Shown: positions 1 to 7,297 of the stretch, one piece after another
Layout: each line of letters starts with the position of its first letter
Position numbering within the stretch: the stretch's first letter is position 1
Assembly (NCBI GenBank): GCA_910577195.1
Contig: CAJTLP010000009.1
Span: 1 to 44,791 of the forward strand
Length of the DNA stretch: 44,791 nucleotides
From: an uncultured Eubacterium sp.
GTDB lineage: Bacteria > Bacillota > Clostridia > Oscillospirales > Acutalibacteraceae
Direction: 5' to 3'
Program-made: the position numbers and the translations under genes
The notes under the pieces: model-generated
Seen by the model: only the letters and a program-made list of their open reading frames with translations
Database searches by the model: none
What the model was told of the DNA's origin: nothing

Positions 1-41
1 ATATGAGAATAATAAACGAAATTTTACAAGCAAGAGATTAA
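1..41 (+). CDS. 3' end of an upstream coding region (partial)
   Basis: The frame that ends at the TAA at 39-41 is open back to the window edge through at least twelve codons (MRIINEILQARD). The next ATG follows three bases later. This looks like the tail of an upstream gene in the same operon. The visible part is too short to identify. It could also be non-coding leader. Confidence 0.3.
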   Translation, partial: MRIINEILQARD

Positions 42-44
42 AAT

Positions 45-902
45 ATGAACAAGAAAAAGTTAATTACTAAAAAAGATGTTTGGTTGTCCATTATCATACC
101 CATAATAATATCTCTTTTTACATCTACAATATTTTGCACCAACTACTTAAATCTTTTTGCACATTTTGGTATTGAAAAATTTCAAATTGAATATGCAGAT
201 CAATGCAGAACGAATTATGATATTACGAATGCATTGGTTTATTATGGGATAATTGGTGAGCGCGACAGCAAATATGCACCATATGCTAACTTGGCTTGTG
301 CCCAAATACATAATGAGCAACAGCAATATAAAAAAGCACTTGAGTTTTACCAAAAAGCAGTAGTCAGTAACGACATAAGAATATTAAGCTCTTGTATGAA
401 TTTTGTTATAAATCAAATGAATTATTCAACAAATAAAAAAGACTCATTAAATTTATTTGAGGATGAAAATATTCGATTTGTTGTTGAATTAATGAATAAA
501 ATCAATGAACTATCACCCGAAACTTTCAAAGATTATAAAATTGATTTTCCTATTGATGAATCATTTGTAAATGAATATCTTAATCCTGATTCAAAAATCA
601 CGATTAACAGGACTTATTGGAAATATGATTATACACTGGTTGATACTGACGGAAGTTTAGCTCATGTAAAAGATAATGAAAGATTGGATTATGTTACAAG
701 CTGGGATGAATCATTAAATTCAACATCTTTTGATACTGTAACAAAATATAAATATTATCACTATGTTTTGGAAACAGAAAATAAGGATGTTTCAACATTA
801 AATGCAATACAAGATTCCCTTTCAGAGTACCAAACAATTGATAATAAACCAATCAAAGCTGCATTGGAAGAATTTGAAAACCAAAATAGTACAAATAAAT
901 AA
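45..902 (+). CDS. Membrane-anchored hypothetical protein with TPR-like region
   Basis: A 285-residue protein that I do not recognise as a named family. A basic start (MNKKKLITKKD) leads into one hydrophobic segment at about residues 14-32, so it is probably a single-pass or signal-anchored protein with the bulk outside the membrane. Residues about 60-115 read like tetratricopeptide helices, with alternating Ala/Tyr/Leu and a pattern such as YKKALEFYQKAV. TPR-like segments usually mediate protein contacts; no catalytic motif is visible. The gene lies 47 bp upstream of the adenylating enzyme on the same strand, so the two may be co-transcribed. The ribosome-binding site is weak and AT-rich. Function unknown. 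Confidence 0.6.
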   Translation: MNKKKLITKKDVWLSIIIPIIISLFTSTIFCTNYLNLFAHFGIEKFQIEYADQCRTNYDITNALVYYGIIGERDSKYAPYANLACAQIHNEQQQYKKALEFYQKAVVSNDIRILSSCMNFVINQMNYSTNKKDSLNLFEDENIRFVVELMNKINELSPETFKDYKIDFPIDESFVNEYLNPDSKITINRTYWKYDYTLVDTDGSLAHVKDNERLDYVTSWDESLNSTSFDTVTKYKYYHYVLETENKDVSTLNAIQDSLSEYQTIDNKPIKAALEEFENQNSTNK

Positions 903-949
903 TTTTATTGTTAAAAGTACTATTTAAATAATAAAGTGAGGAAAAACAA

Positions 950-2662
950 ATGAAACAAATAAGCGGATATCCATCAATAGATAAGCCTTGGCTTAAATAT
1001 TATAATGAGGAGGCAATAAACGCATCTCTGCCAGAATGTTCAATGTACGAATATATGTGGGAAAATAATAAAAATCATCTTAACGATATTGCCCTAATTT
1101 ATTTTAATAAAAAAATCACATACAGAAAACTGTTTGAAATGATAGACAGAACTGCAAAGGCTTTCCTATCTTTAGGCATTAAGGAAAAAGACACTGTTAC
1201 TTTACTTGTTTTATCGCAGCCAGAAACTATATATATTGTTTATGCTTTAAATAAAATAGGTGTAAATATAAACCTTGTAAATGTTTTATCTTCTGAAAAA
1301 GATATACAGAATAGTATCGAAGAAACAAATTCAAATTGTATTGTTTCTTTAAATATATTTTCTTCCAGGCTGGAAAAAATTTTAGATAATCCTAAAATAA
1401 CATGTCTTATTGAACTTAATCTTGCAAATTCTTTAAATCAAATTTATAAATGCGTAATTAATAAAAAAATTCAAGCAAAAAAATTTAATCACAAAAAGAA
1501 GATACTATATAAAGATTTTATTACTAAGTTACAAGAAAAAATAGTAAAAAAAACAAATTATAGTCCATATATAATTACCCATACAGGAGGAACCACAGGA
1601 ACGCCAAAAGGTGTTATTCTATCAAACAAAGCAATTAATGGCGTAGTAGTTGAATATAAAAATAATCTTAAGTGGCAAAGACAGGAAACATATATGGATT
1701 TAGTTGTTCCTTTTGTAATTTATGGTCTTTGTGTAAATATTCATATGCCTTTAAGTTTGGGTATGAAAACAGTATTAATTCCAAAAGCTGATACAAGTCA
1801 AATAGCAGATTTTTTTTACAAATACAAACCTAATCATGTTACAAGCATTCCATCTTACTGGCAGCCACTTTTAAATAGTAAAAAAGTGGAAAAATTTGAT
1901 TTTTCATTTTTGAACACTGCAGGTGCGGGCGGCGATGGAATGACAAGAGATTTAGAAAATCAATTAAATAGATTTTTCGAAGAACATAATTCTAAAACAG
2001 TTTTGCTAAATGGTTATGGCATGACGGAACTTTGTTCAACCGTATCCACATGCCAATATAATGCAAGAAAACAAGGAAGTGTTGGTATTCCATTACCACA
2101 TAATAACATAAGTACTTTTGATGTTGAAACAATGGAAGAAAAGAGATTTGACGAACAAGGCGAAATCTGTGTGTTAAGTCCATTTGTTATGGAAGAGTAT
2201 TTGAACAACGAAAATGAAACTAACAAAATATTAAAAAAACATTCAGATGGAAAAATTTGGTTACATACAGGCGATTTAGGCCATGTAGATTCTGATGGAT
2301 TTATATTCATTGATGGAAGAATAAAAAGGATTATTCTAACTCAATTAGATGATTTAGGTCATAAAGTATTTCCTGCGCAAATTGAAAATATATTAAGCCA
2401 GAATCCGAATGTAGAAAGTGCATGTGTTGTTGCACAAGAACATAAGGAAAGAAATTTTGTTCCTATTGCTTTTATAATACTAAAAGATAAATCTACAAAA
2501 GAAATTAAAAATGATTTGTTTGATTTGTGTAAAAAAGAATTACCAGAATACGCACAACCATCCGATTTTATTTTTAGAGATTCTTTTCCTCTAACTTCTG
2601 TAGGAAAAATTGATTATAAAGCATTAGAAAAAGAAGTTGAAAATATTTATAATGAGGAATAA
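950..2662 (+). CDS. AMP-dependent acyl-CoA synthetase/ligase family protein
   Basis: A 570-residue ANL-superfamily adenylating enzyme, expected to activate a carboxylic acid with ATP and pass it to CoA or a carrier protein. The ATP-binding loop (THTGGTTGTPKG) is at about residue 209. The A5 motif (NGYGMTE) is at about residue 352, the A7 motif (HTGDLG) with the following GFIFIDGR hinge at about residue 438, and the C-terminal catalytic lysine in SVGKIDYKAL near residue 553. Length and motif order are complete, so it is probably active. The start follows a GAGGAAAA ribosome-binding site. The N-terminal YPSIDKPWLKYY stretch is shared with a short remnant just downstream. Substrate cannot be read from the sequence; codons are strikingly A/T-rich. 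Confidence 0.88.
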   Translation: MKQISGYPSIDKPWLKYYNEEAINASLPECSMYEYMWENNKNHLNDIALIYFNKKITYRKLFEMIDRTAKAFLSLGIKEKDTVTLLVLSQPETIYIVYALNKIGVNINLVNVLSSEKDIQNSIEETNSNCIVSLNIFSSRLEKILDNPKITCLIELNLANSLNQIYKCVINKKIQAKKFNHKKKILYKDFITKLQEKIVKKTNYSPYIITHTGGTTGTPKGVILSNKAINGVVVEYKNNLKWQRQETYMDLVVPFVIYGLCVNIHMPLSLGMKTVLIPKADTSQIADFFYKYKPNHVTSIPSYWQPLLNSKKVEKFDFSFLNTAGAGGDGMTRDLENQLNRFFEEHNSKTVLLNGYGMTELCSTVSTCQYNARKQGSVGIPLPHNNISTFDVETMEEKRFDEQGEICVLSPFVMEEYLNNENETNKILKKHSDGKIWLHTGDLGHVDSDGFIFIDGRIKRIILTQLDDLGHKVFPAQIENILSQNPNVESACVVAQEHKERNFVPIAFIILKDKSTKEIKNDLFDLCKKELPEYAQPSDFIFRDSFPLTSVGKIDYKALEKEVENIYNEE

Positions 2663-2728
2663 AAACAAGCGAAAGAATTAACAAGTTATTCATCAATGGA
2701 CAAACTGTGGTTGAACAATACAACTTAA
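2663..2728 (+). pseudogene. Remnant of the N-terminus of a second adenylating enzyme
   Basis: Directly after the stop of the preceding gene and in the same frame there are 21 open codons that include KQ followed by YSSMDKLWLNN. This resembles the first residues of the upstream enzyme (MKQ then YPSIDKPWLKYY). I read it as the residue of a duplicated or recombined copy of the same kind of gene. The match is short, so chance is not excluded. Confidence 0.4.
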
Positions 2729-2820
2729 ATAATCTCAATTATTGTGTTTGTGATTATTTATACTCAAGAAACCATAACCACTTCATAGTATTAAGGATAA
2801 AGATATTATAAGAATGTGGT

Positions 2821-3012
2821 CCTGTTAAAACACCCGAGTTTGTATATGCCTTTTTGCATTAAATAAAATTGTTAAATGATAAGTATGGTATTACCAACTG
2901 CAAAGAAAAAAGAGAATGCCAAGTATTTGATAAAACTCACTCATCAAAATTAATAATTCTTGATGCCAAATGCAATGCTATAGCGAAGGTAGTTAAAGAA
3001 AAGGAAAAATAA
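2821..3012 (+). pseudogene. Eroded coding remnant, unidentified
   Basis: One frame reads as protein-like sequence (PVKTPEFVYAFLH, an in-frame TAA at 2860, then an open run with YGITNCKEKRECQVF and ending KEKEK before the TAA at 3010). It lacks a start codon with a ribosome-binding site. Most likely it is the 3' end of a decayed gene. The rest of 2729-3085 holds nothing I can identify. Confidence 0.3.
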
Positions 3013-3085
3013 ATCAGCATATTGATTGAGTATTAGTATGTTCCTAAAACACAACTATATCAAACAAAGAAATAACACTTACCCG

Positions 3086-3123
3086 AAAGCACCTACGGAA
3101 TTTTCTGTAGGTGCTTTCTATAT
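3086..3123 (+). terminator. Hairpin terminator
   Basis: A perfect 12-bp stem, GAAAGCACCTAC pairing with GTAGGTGCTTTC, encloses a 10-nt loop and runs into a T/A-rich tract. It closes the acyl-CoA synthetase region and insulates the XRE promoter that follows. Confidence 0.75.
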
Positions 3124-3217
3124 ATTTATTATACATCTTTTAAGAAAGAGGTAACTTTATAGATAATATTTCAATCTTATATTACTCTAAAAAAATAATA
3201 TTACATCTGCTTATGTA

Positions 3218-3246
3218 TTGACAAATCTCAAGAATTACACTATAAT
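3218..3246 (+). promoter_or_regulatory. Sigma-A type promoter of the XRE-sce7726 operon
   Basis: A consensus TTGACA (3218-3223) and TATAAT (3241-3246) are separated by exactly 17 bp, 31 bp upstream of the ATG at 3278. This is one of the best promoters in the window. Confidence 0.75.
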
Positions 3247-3273
3247 AAATAAAAATACATTATAAGGTGTAAT
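3234..3273. promoter_or_regulatory. Candidate operator of the XRE regulator
   Basis: An inverted repeat has arms ATTACAC (3234-3240) and GTGTAAT (3267-3273), with inner TATAAT/ATTATA also complementary. It brackets the -10 box and transcription start. This is a natural place for autorepression by the XRE protein encoded just downstream. Binding is inferred. Confidence 0.45.
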
Positions 3274-3277
3274 ATTT

Positions 3278-3523
3278 ATGAATAGTAATCCAATTCATAG
3301 AGAAATTAAAGCAAATCTTGCTCGTTCAGGAATGACTTTAACAGAAGTTGTCAAACAGATGAACCTTAATAGACCTAAGGATAACCAAACGACAATCCAA
3401 AATATTTCCAATAAAATTATGCGAGAGACTATTAAATATTCTGAAATACTAGAAATAGCTGATATATTAAATATGAATATTCAATGGACAGAAAAAAGAA
3501 AGGAGGAAGTTCACAATGTATAA
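3278..3523 (+). CDS. Small XRE-like helix-turn-helix DNA-binding protein
   Basis: An 81-residue protein made almost entirely of one helix-turn-helix domain. MTLTEVVKQMNL (about residues 19-30) would be the first helices and the segment TTIQNISNKIMR (about 38-49) the recognition region. It is followed by IKYSEILEIADILNMNIQW, typical of the last helices of this fold. It is probably the local transcriptional regulator. Its stop overlaps the start of the nuclease-like gene by 8 bp, so the two are translationally coupled. A consensus promoter and an inverted repeat lie directly upstream, suggesting autoregulation, as is common for regulators of toxic or defence genes. Confidence 0.75.
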   Translation: MNSNPIHREIKANLARSGMTLTEVVKQMNLNRPKDNQTTIQNISNKIMRETIKYSEILEIADILNMNIQWTEKRKEEVHNV

Positions 3524-4379
3524 TGAAATACTTAATGCATACTCTACTAACCAAATTATCCAAATATGCAAATATTTAAATAAAGAATACAACATATATG
3601 AACCCGACGAGGTTAGGTGGAAAAAAATTAGATATGCATTCTTTAAAACATCTGAAAATATTATATGTGATTTGCGAAAAGAAACTTTCTCCAATGAATT
3701 TATAAATCAGCTATTATTAAAATATTATGTTTGTGAAAGAGTAGTTAAATACCATTTTATAAAATTCCTAAAAGATTCTGTTCATGATATTGTGGCTTTT
3801 GAAATGTCTGTAGGCGATAGTAGAATTGATATTTGTCGTATCAATGGTAAACTATGTGCCTATGAAATCAAAACTGAATATGATAATTATGATAGACTAG
3901 AATCGCAAATGAAAGATTACTTTAAGGCTTTTGAAAAAGTATATGTAATTGTTCCAATTCAAAAAGTTGAAATTGTTAAAAAGTATATTCCTGCAAAATG
4001 TGGAATCATAACATATCGACTAAACAAGCAAGATGATATGATTTTTTCGTATAAAAGAACTGCTCAAGAAAATAAATGTGACATTGAATTCTGCGTAAAA
4101 AGTTTATCAAACAGTGACTTAATTACAATGCTAAAAATGCTTAATATTAAACCCTTCAAAAACAAAAAAGAAAATCTTGATTTGTTGTTAAGTATCACGA
4201 AGAAAAAAAACATTTGGGCAACATACAAGCATTTTTTAAAATTCAAATATAAAGAGCAATGGATTTATTTAAAAAACAATTTTGAAAATATTTTACCTAT
4301 TGATTGTCAGAGCTTTTTTTCTTCAAGAATGGATCCCAATATATTATATGAAAAAGGAAATGGTCGTACAGCATTGTAG
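3516..4379 (+). CDS. sce7726-family protein (PD-(D/E)XK nuclease-like)
   Basis: A 287-residue protein with the hallmark of the sce7726 family: a core at about residues 95-125 with SVGDSRIDICRINGKL followed by AYEIKTEYD. The Asp of RIDI and the Glu-x-Lys of YEIKTE fit a PD-(D/E)XK nuclease-type active site, followed by a Tyr/Leu-rich helix (DRLESQMKDYFKAF) and the strand KVYVIVP. The C-terminal part (about 190-287) is Lys-rich and helical with no recognised domain. Translation is coupled to the XRE gene, with a strong AAAGGAGG site. sce7726 genes are typically found beside sce7725/Beta-type genes, and here one converges from the other side. Catalysis and a defence role are inferred, not shown. 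Confidence 0.68.
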   Translation: MYNEILNAYSTNQIIQICKYLNKEYNIYEPDEVRWKKIRYAFFKTSENIICDLRKETFSNEFINQLLLKYYVCERVVKYHFIKFLKDSVHDIVAFEMSVGDSRIDICRINGKLCAYEIKTEYDNYDRLESQMKDYFKAFEKVYVIVPIQKVEIVKKYIPAKCGIITYRLNKQDDMIFSYKRTAQENKCDIEFCVKSLSNSDLITMLKMLNIKPFKNKKENLDLLLSITKKKNIWATYKHFLKFKYKEQWIYLKNNFENILPIDCQSFFSSRMDPNILYEKGNGRTAL

Positions 4380-4399
4380 CCGTACGACCATTTCCTTTT
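4352..4399. terminator. Bidirectional hairpin at the convergent gene ends
   Basis: An 18-bp perfect stem (AAAAGGAAATGGTCGTAC and its complement) surrounds a 12-nt loop. It ends in T-runs on both strands and lies inside the last codons of the plus-strand gene and the last codon of the minus-strand gene. It should stop transcription in both directions. Confidence 0.85.
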
Positions 4400-5450
4400 A
4401 TGCATTTGTTTCAAACATTGTATAAATATAATGTAACATCGTAATCATTTTCCATTGGCCTTGATTTTTCCCACTTTTTTCTTCTTTAATTATTGCAATA
4501 ATTTCTTGACAACCTGGACATTTTTGATGGTGTTCTTCGTCAAATTCATTCCAATATTCAGAATTAATGATACTCGGAGCAATGTAATTAGGAAACTCTG
4601 AAAGTTTAGGTGTTCTGCCCCTATATGCAACAAAAAAGTTATTTTCATTAGAATAGTATATGCCAGCTGGGCTTATTGAGCCTCCCTTTGAAGGAAGTGA
4701 TGCTACAATACATGCATAATCTCCGAAACCGTTAAATTTGTTCATCATAGGTAAACTATATGTTTCCTTTAAACTATTGTCTATTTGGGGAATTGGCTCC
4801 CTATCAGCCATTCCTTTATTAGTTAATGTTTCAGGTCTATTAGCATTTATAACTATAGAAATAAACTGTTTTTGCTTTTTACTATCAGATATTCGTTTAT
4901 ATATCTTCTTGAACACTGGATTTGAGTGAGAAGAGGATTCTATATCTAATAATAGTATATCATTTTCATTTATTAAATTTTCAATACAAGAAAATATATG
5001 TTCAAACTCTTGTGTTTTTATGCGAAAAGCGATTCTTGAAAATGTTTTTCTATATTCCGTAACTTCGTATGTTATTCTTTCTAAAGAAAAATTGTCGTTC
5101 AAATAAGAAACAACTGGAACCACTCTTTGCGAATATGATTTGAGTTTAAGCATTTCTTCTATACAGAAATCTGGTTGACGTGTCGACAATGTAACATAAT
5201 TTCTAATAGCATCAGTTGTATTATTCAATTTAGCAGATTTTAGAAAATCTATCATAAGGGACATCTCAGGTGTATAATATAACAATTCTGCTAAATCCTC
5301 TATAATAGTGTTTTTATTATTTGTCCTAGTTTTTTCTTGTATTAACTCTACTAATGGAAATACATTTGACTCATTAAATACGCCAAGTTTAGCAAGTTGA
5401 GATAATACGCTCATTTCAACAGTTCTGTTTTTTAGTATTGGTACATACAT
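4398..5450 (-). CDS. Beta family protein (T4 beta-like / sce7725-related)
   Basis: A 350-residue protein beginning MYVPILKNR and continuing NVFPLVELIQEK, the pattern of the Beta protein family (phage T4 beta protein; related to sce7725). The molecular function of this family is not established. The middle is predicted alpha/beta, and the C-terminus has a Cys-pair-like HHQKCPGCQEI near residue 315 that could bind metal. Its start lies 1 bp after the FRG stop and its AGGAGG ribosome-binding site is inside the FRG gene, so the pair is translationally coupled. It converges on the sce7726-type gene. Family assignment is by memory of motifs and should be tested by profile search. Confidence 0.65.
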   Translation of the reverse strand: MYVPILKNRTVEMSVLSQLAKLGVFNESNVFPLVELIQEKTRTNNKNTIIEDLAELLYYTPEMSLMIDFLKSAKLNNTTDAIRNYVTLSTRQPDFCIEEMLKLKSYSQRVVPVVSYLNDNFSLERITYEVTEYRKTFSRIAFRIKTQEFEHIFSCIENLINENDILLLDIESSSHSNPVFKKIYKRISDSKKQKQFISIVINANRPETLTNKGMADREPIPQIDNSLKETYSLPMMNKFNGFGDYACIVASLPSKGGSISPAGIYYSNENNFFVAYRGRTPKLSEFPNYIAPSIINSEYWNEFDEEHHQKCPGCQEIIAIIKEEKSGKNQGQWKMITMLHYIYTMFETNA

Positions 5451-5451
5451 T

Positions 5452-6171
5452 TTACATACCTCCTTTTGCTTTATTATCTAAATGATAAGCTAACCCATCA
5501 AGCCCTGGATAAATAAAAGAACGATTAATGCCTAACCAATCTAAATCATTAACGAAACTACTCAAAATATCTTTAGAAATTATTAGTTTATCAACAGCAC
5601 AAAATTCATTATTAATTTTTATTTTATCCAACGGAACAGTTGGATTTTTATGTACTGTAAAAAGCCCTTTTTGAGCAATGATTCGTGGATGAATATAACT
5701 TGGAGAGTATAACACAACTTCATCTTCGTCAGATAGTGAAAATACATCTAAATCTTCGTCTGTATTTGAATTAAATTGTGTTTTGTCAACTACATAAACA
5801 GCAACATCATTATTATTTGAATTTTCAGTTGCAAAGTAGGCAGCTATTAGAGGATTTTCAGTCCAGTCCAAAAACCTTGTAGGTAATCCGTGATGTTGAC
5901 CTATTGTCCATTGATCCCAAGAACTTAAATTTCTTAAATCCATATGTGGTATAGACATTTTTATGAAATCACGCATAATTTGTTCTTCCATATCCTGCAA
6001 TTCATCAACTATTGAATCAGTCTTGCATTTTGAAACATATGGCTCTCTTCCTAATTTAGGAATCAAAGAATAGTTCAAATTATTTAATCCCCGAAAAATA
6101 TGATTTCTATTATAATTCTTTTCTATATATGATAAATAATCAATAAAAGATTTAATATTAATTTCATTCAT
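5452..6171 (-). CDS. FRG domain-containing protein
   Basis: A 239-residue protein consisting of an FRG domain. The name-giving HIFRGLNN motif is at about residues 19-26, and the second signature QHHGLPTRFLDWTENPLIAAYFA-like block at about residues 92-114. The domain is found in bacteria and phages, often near defence genes; its biochemical activity is not settled. No membrane segment or signal peptide is visible. The start has an AGGAGG site about 12 nt upstream. It is the first gene of a two-gene operon with the Beta-family gene. Its 5' end lies just 69 bp from the truncated AbiEii remnant, which suggests this operon replaced the toxin gene. Confidence 0.82.
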   Translation of the reverse strand: MNEINIKSFIDYLSYIEKNYNRNHIFRGLNNLNYSLIPKLGREPYVSKCKTDSIVDELQDMEEQIMRDFIKMSIPHMDLRNLSSWDQWTIGQHHGLPTRFLDWTENPLIAAYFATENSNNNDVAVYVVDKTQFNSNTDEDLDVFSLSDEDEVVLYSPSYIHPRIIAQKGLFTVHKNPTVPLDKIKINNEFCAVDKLIISKDILSSFVNDLDWLGINRSFIYPGLDGLAYHLDNKAKGGM

Positions 6172-6239
6172 TAATAATAAGTTCCTCCTGATTTATTTAT
6201 TATCTTTGTCTTATTATGTAATTATAATGAATTTAGCAA

Positions 6240-6293
6240 TTACAGATATATTTCATTAAGTCTTGCAAGAACTGATGATGCTTTATCAGCCAT
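6240..6293 (-). pseudogene. abiEii: Truncated abiEii toxin start (17 codons)
   Basis: An ATG at 6291-6293 overlaps the abiEi stop in the usual ATGGCTGA coupling. It opens a 17-codon frame, MADKASSVLARLNEIYL, which then hits TAA at 6240-6242. The first residues fit the start of AbiEii-type nucleotidyltransferase toxins, which normally run to about 250-300 residues. Everything after is gone. I read it as a toxin gene lost by recombination at or near this point. Confidence 0.55.
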
Positions 6294-6888
6294 TCAGCAG
6301 CACCTCCATAAGTTCGGTCACTTTTTTATATACCTTCAACTGCTTTGCATATTTTGATAAATTTGCTAAATTTTTCTTATCATCAGAAATATAAGCGTTA
6401 ATTGCTTTATTGAAAATTTCGTTGTCAAGTTGGTTTTTGTATTTAAAGCAATCACATATTGTCCGCTCACGGTCATAAACATTTAGCATAAAACCATTAA
6501 AATCATCTGTTGTTTTTCCAATTTCAAAAAGTTCATTCTGAATATAATAAGCCTTTAACGGCACTTCATCGATTTTCAACTTGCTTCGTGAAATTGTTCT
6601 CTGTACAGCAATATTCCATTCTCTTGGTGTATAATCACTGTAACCGTAGTGAAACAGAGCAGATTGAACACAGACAATTCCTTCAGGTAAAAGAGTTGAC
6701 AGAATTTGTTCTTCGGATATATTTGCTTCAGACAGTCTATAATGTCCATGCTTTACTCGTTCAATAAAACAATCGTTAGCTAAATTCGTAATATCGGATT
6801 TAGTAAGACCTGCGTTGATAAGGTCAGCCGTTTTAATGATTCCGCCTGATTTTTCTATTGTATTTTTAGCAATATCCTTTTTGTTCAT
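6286..6888 (-). CDS. abiEi: Type IV toxin-antitoxin AbiEi family antitoxin
   Basis: A 200-residue AbiEi-type protein. The N-terminal winged helix-turn-helix (about residues 5-55) includes the GGIIKTADLINAGLTKSDI block and the wing ending in RVKHGHYRLSE. The C-terminal domain carries the family's ...YDRERTICDCFKYKNQLD segment near residue 135. In AbiE systems this protein represses its own operon and neutralises the AbiEii nucleotidyltransferase. Here the partner gene is reduced to 17 codons, so this is an orphan antitoxin. Its promoter still carries paired inverted-repeat operators. It may protect the cell from related toxins elsewhere or regulate other promoters; both are inference. Confidence 0.82.
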   Translation of the reverse strand: MNKKDIAKNTIEKSGGIIKTADLINAGLTKSDITNLANDCFIERVKHGHYRLSEANISEEQILSTLLPEGIVCVQSALFHYGYSDYTPREWNIAVQRTISRSKLKIDEVPLKAYYIQNELFEIGKTTDDFNGFMLNVYDRERTICDCFKYKNQLDNEIFNKAINAYISDDKKNLANLSKYAKQLKVYKKVTELMEVLLNG

Positions 6889-6897
6889 AGCTCACCA

Positions 6898-6937
6898 ACT
6901 TTCAATACACAAATTTTCAAATCTGTGTACCAAAAGT
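6898..6937. promoter_or_regulatory. AbiEi operator copy 1 (inverted repeat)
   Basis: A 40-bp imperfect palindrome starts ACTTTCAATACACA and ends TGTGTACCAAAAGT. It covers the region just downstream of the abiEi -10 box. A second copy lies 70 bp further upstream. Paired inverted repeats at the promoter are the known AbiEi binding arrangement. Confidence 0.65.
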
Positions 6938-6966
6938 ATGATAACAAAATTTTACAAAAAAATCAA
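6938..6966 (-). promoter_or_regulatory. abiEi promoter
   Basis: Read on the minus strand, TTGATT (6961-6966) and TATCAT (6938-6943) are spaced by 17 bp. The promoter sits exactly between the two inverted repeats. Confidence 0.6.
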
Positions 6967-6967
6967 T

Positions 6968-7007
6968 ACTTTCAATACGCAAAGCTGAAATATTGTGTAT
7001 TAAAAGT
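6968..7007. promoter_or_regulatory. AbiEi operator copy 2 (inverted repeat)
   Basis: The second 40-bp palindrome starts ACTTTCAATACGCA and ends TGTGTATTAAAAGT. It abuts the -35 box. Its first position is exactly 70 bp from that of copy 1. Confidence 0.65.
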
Positions 7008-7097
7008 TTAAAAAAATAAAATCTATAGCAATGAATATTAATACATAGTGGTTAAAAGTCTTGCATAAGCAACGCACAAGTAACAAAAATAAAAAGA

Positions 7098-7127
7098 AAC
7101 CCTGTAAAATCGGGCATCTTACAGGGT
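7098..7127 (+). other. Stem-loop in a non-coding region
   Basis: ACCCTGTAA pairs with TTACAGGGT over a 12-base loop region containing ATCGGGCAT. It precedes two terminator-like repeats and may be part of a structured RNA leader. No known riboswitch class was recognised. Confidence 0.4.
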
Positions 7128-7131
7128 GAGA

Positions 7132-7195
7132 AGTTCTCAAAGAGATAATCTGCAGATTTCAAGAACGCTCTGTCTTTTCAGCGCGTTCTTTTTTT
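7132..7195 (+). repeat. Direct repeat copy 1 with terminator hairpin
   Basis: This unit contains AGTTCT, AAAGAGATAATCT and GATTTCAAGAACG, then a hairpin (AAGAACGCTCTG with CAGCGCGTTCTT) followed by a run of Ts. A second, slightly diverged copy lies at 7298-7360. The hairpin plus T-run should work as a plus-strand terminator. Confidence 0.65.
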
Positions 7196-7258
7196 GCACG
7201 AGGTGCTTTCAACCATCACGAGCGGTTTGCACAGCAGAGCGAGTGGGCAATATAATTT

Positions 7259-7286
7259 CGTGCTTGTTGCGCAGCAACCAAGCACG
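7259..7286. repeat. Long hairpin between the two direct repeats
   Basis: CGTGCTTG pairs with CAAGCACG, and the inner TTGC/GCAA extends the stem with one bulged base. It could be a small REP-like palindrome. The remainder of 7200-7297 shows no coding signal. Confidence 0.4.
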
Positions 7287-7297
7287 TCGTGCACCAC

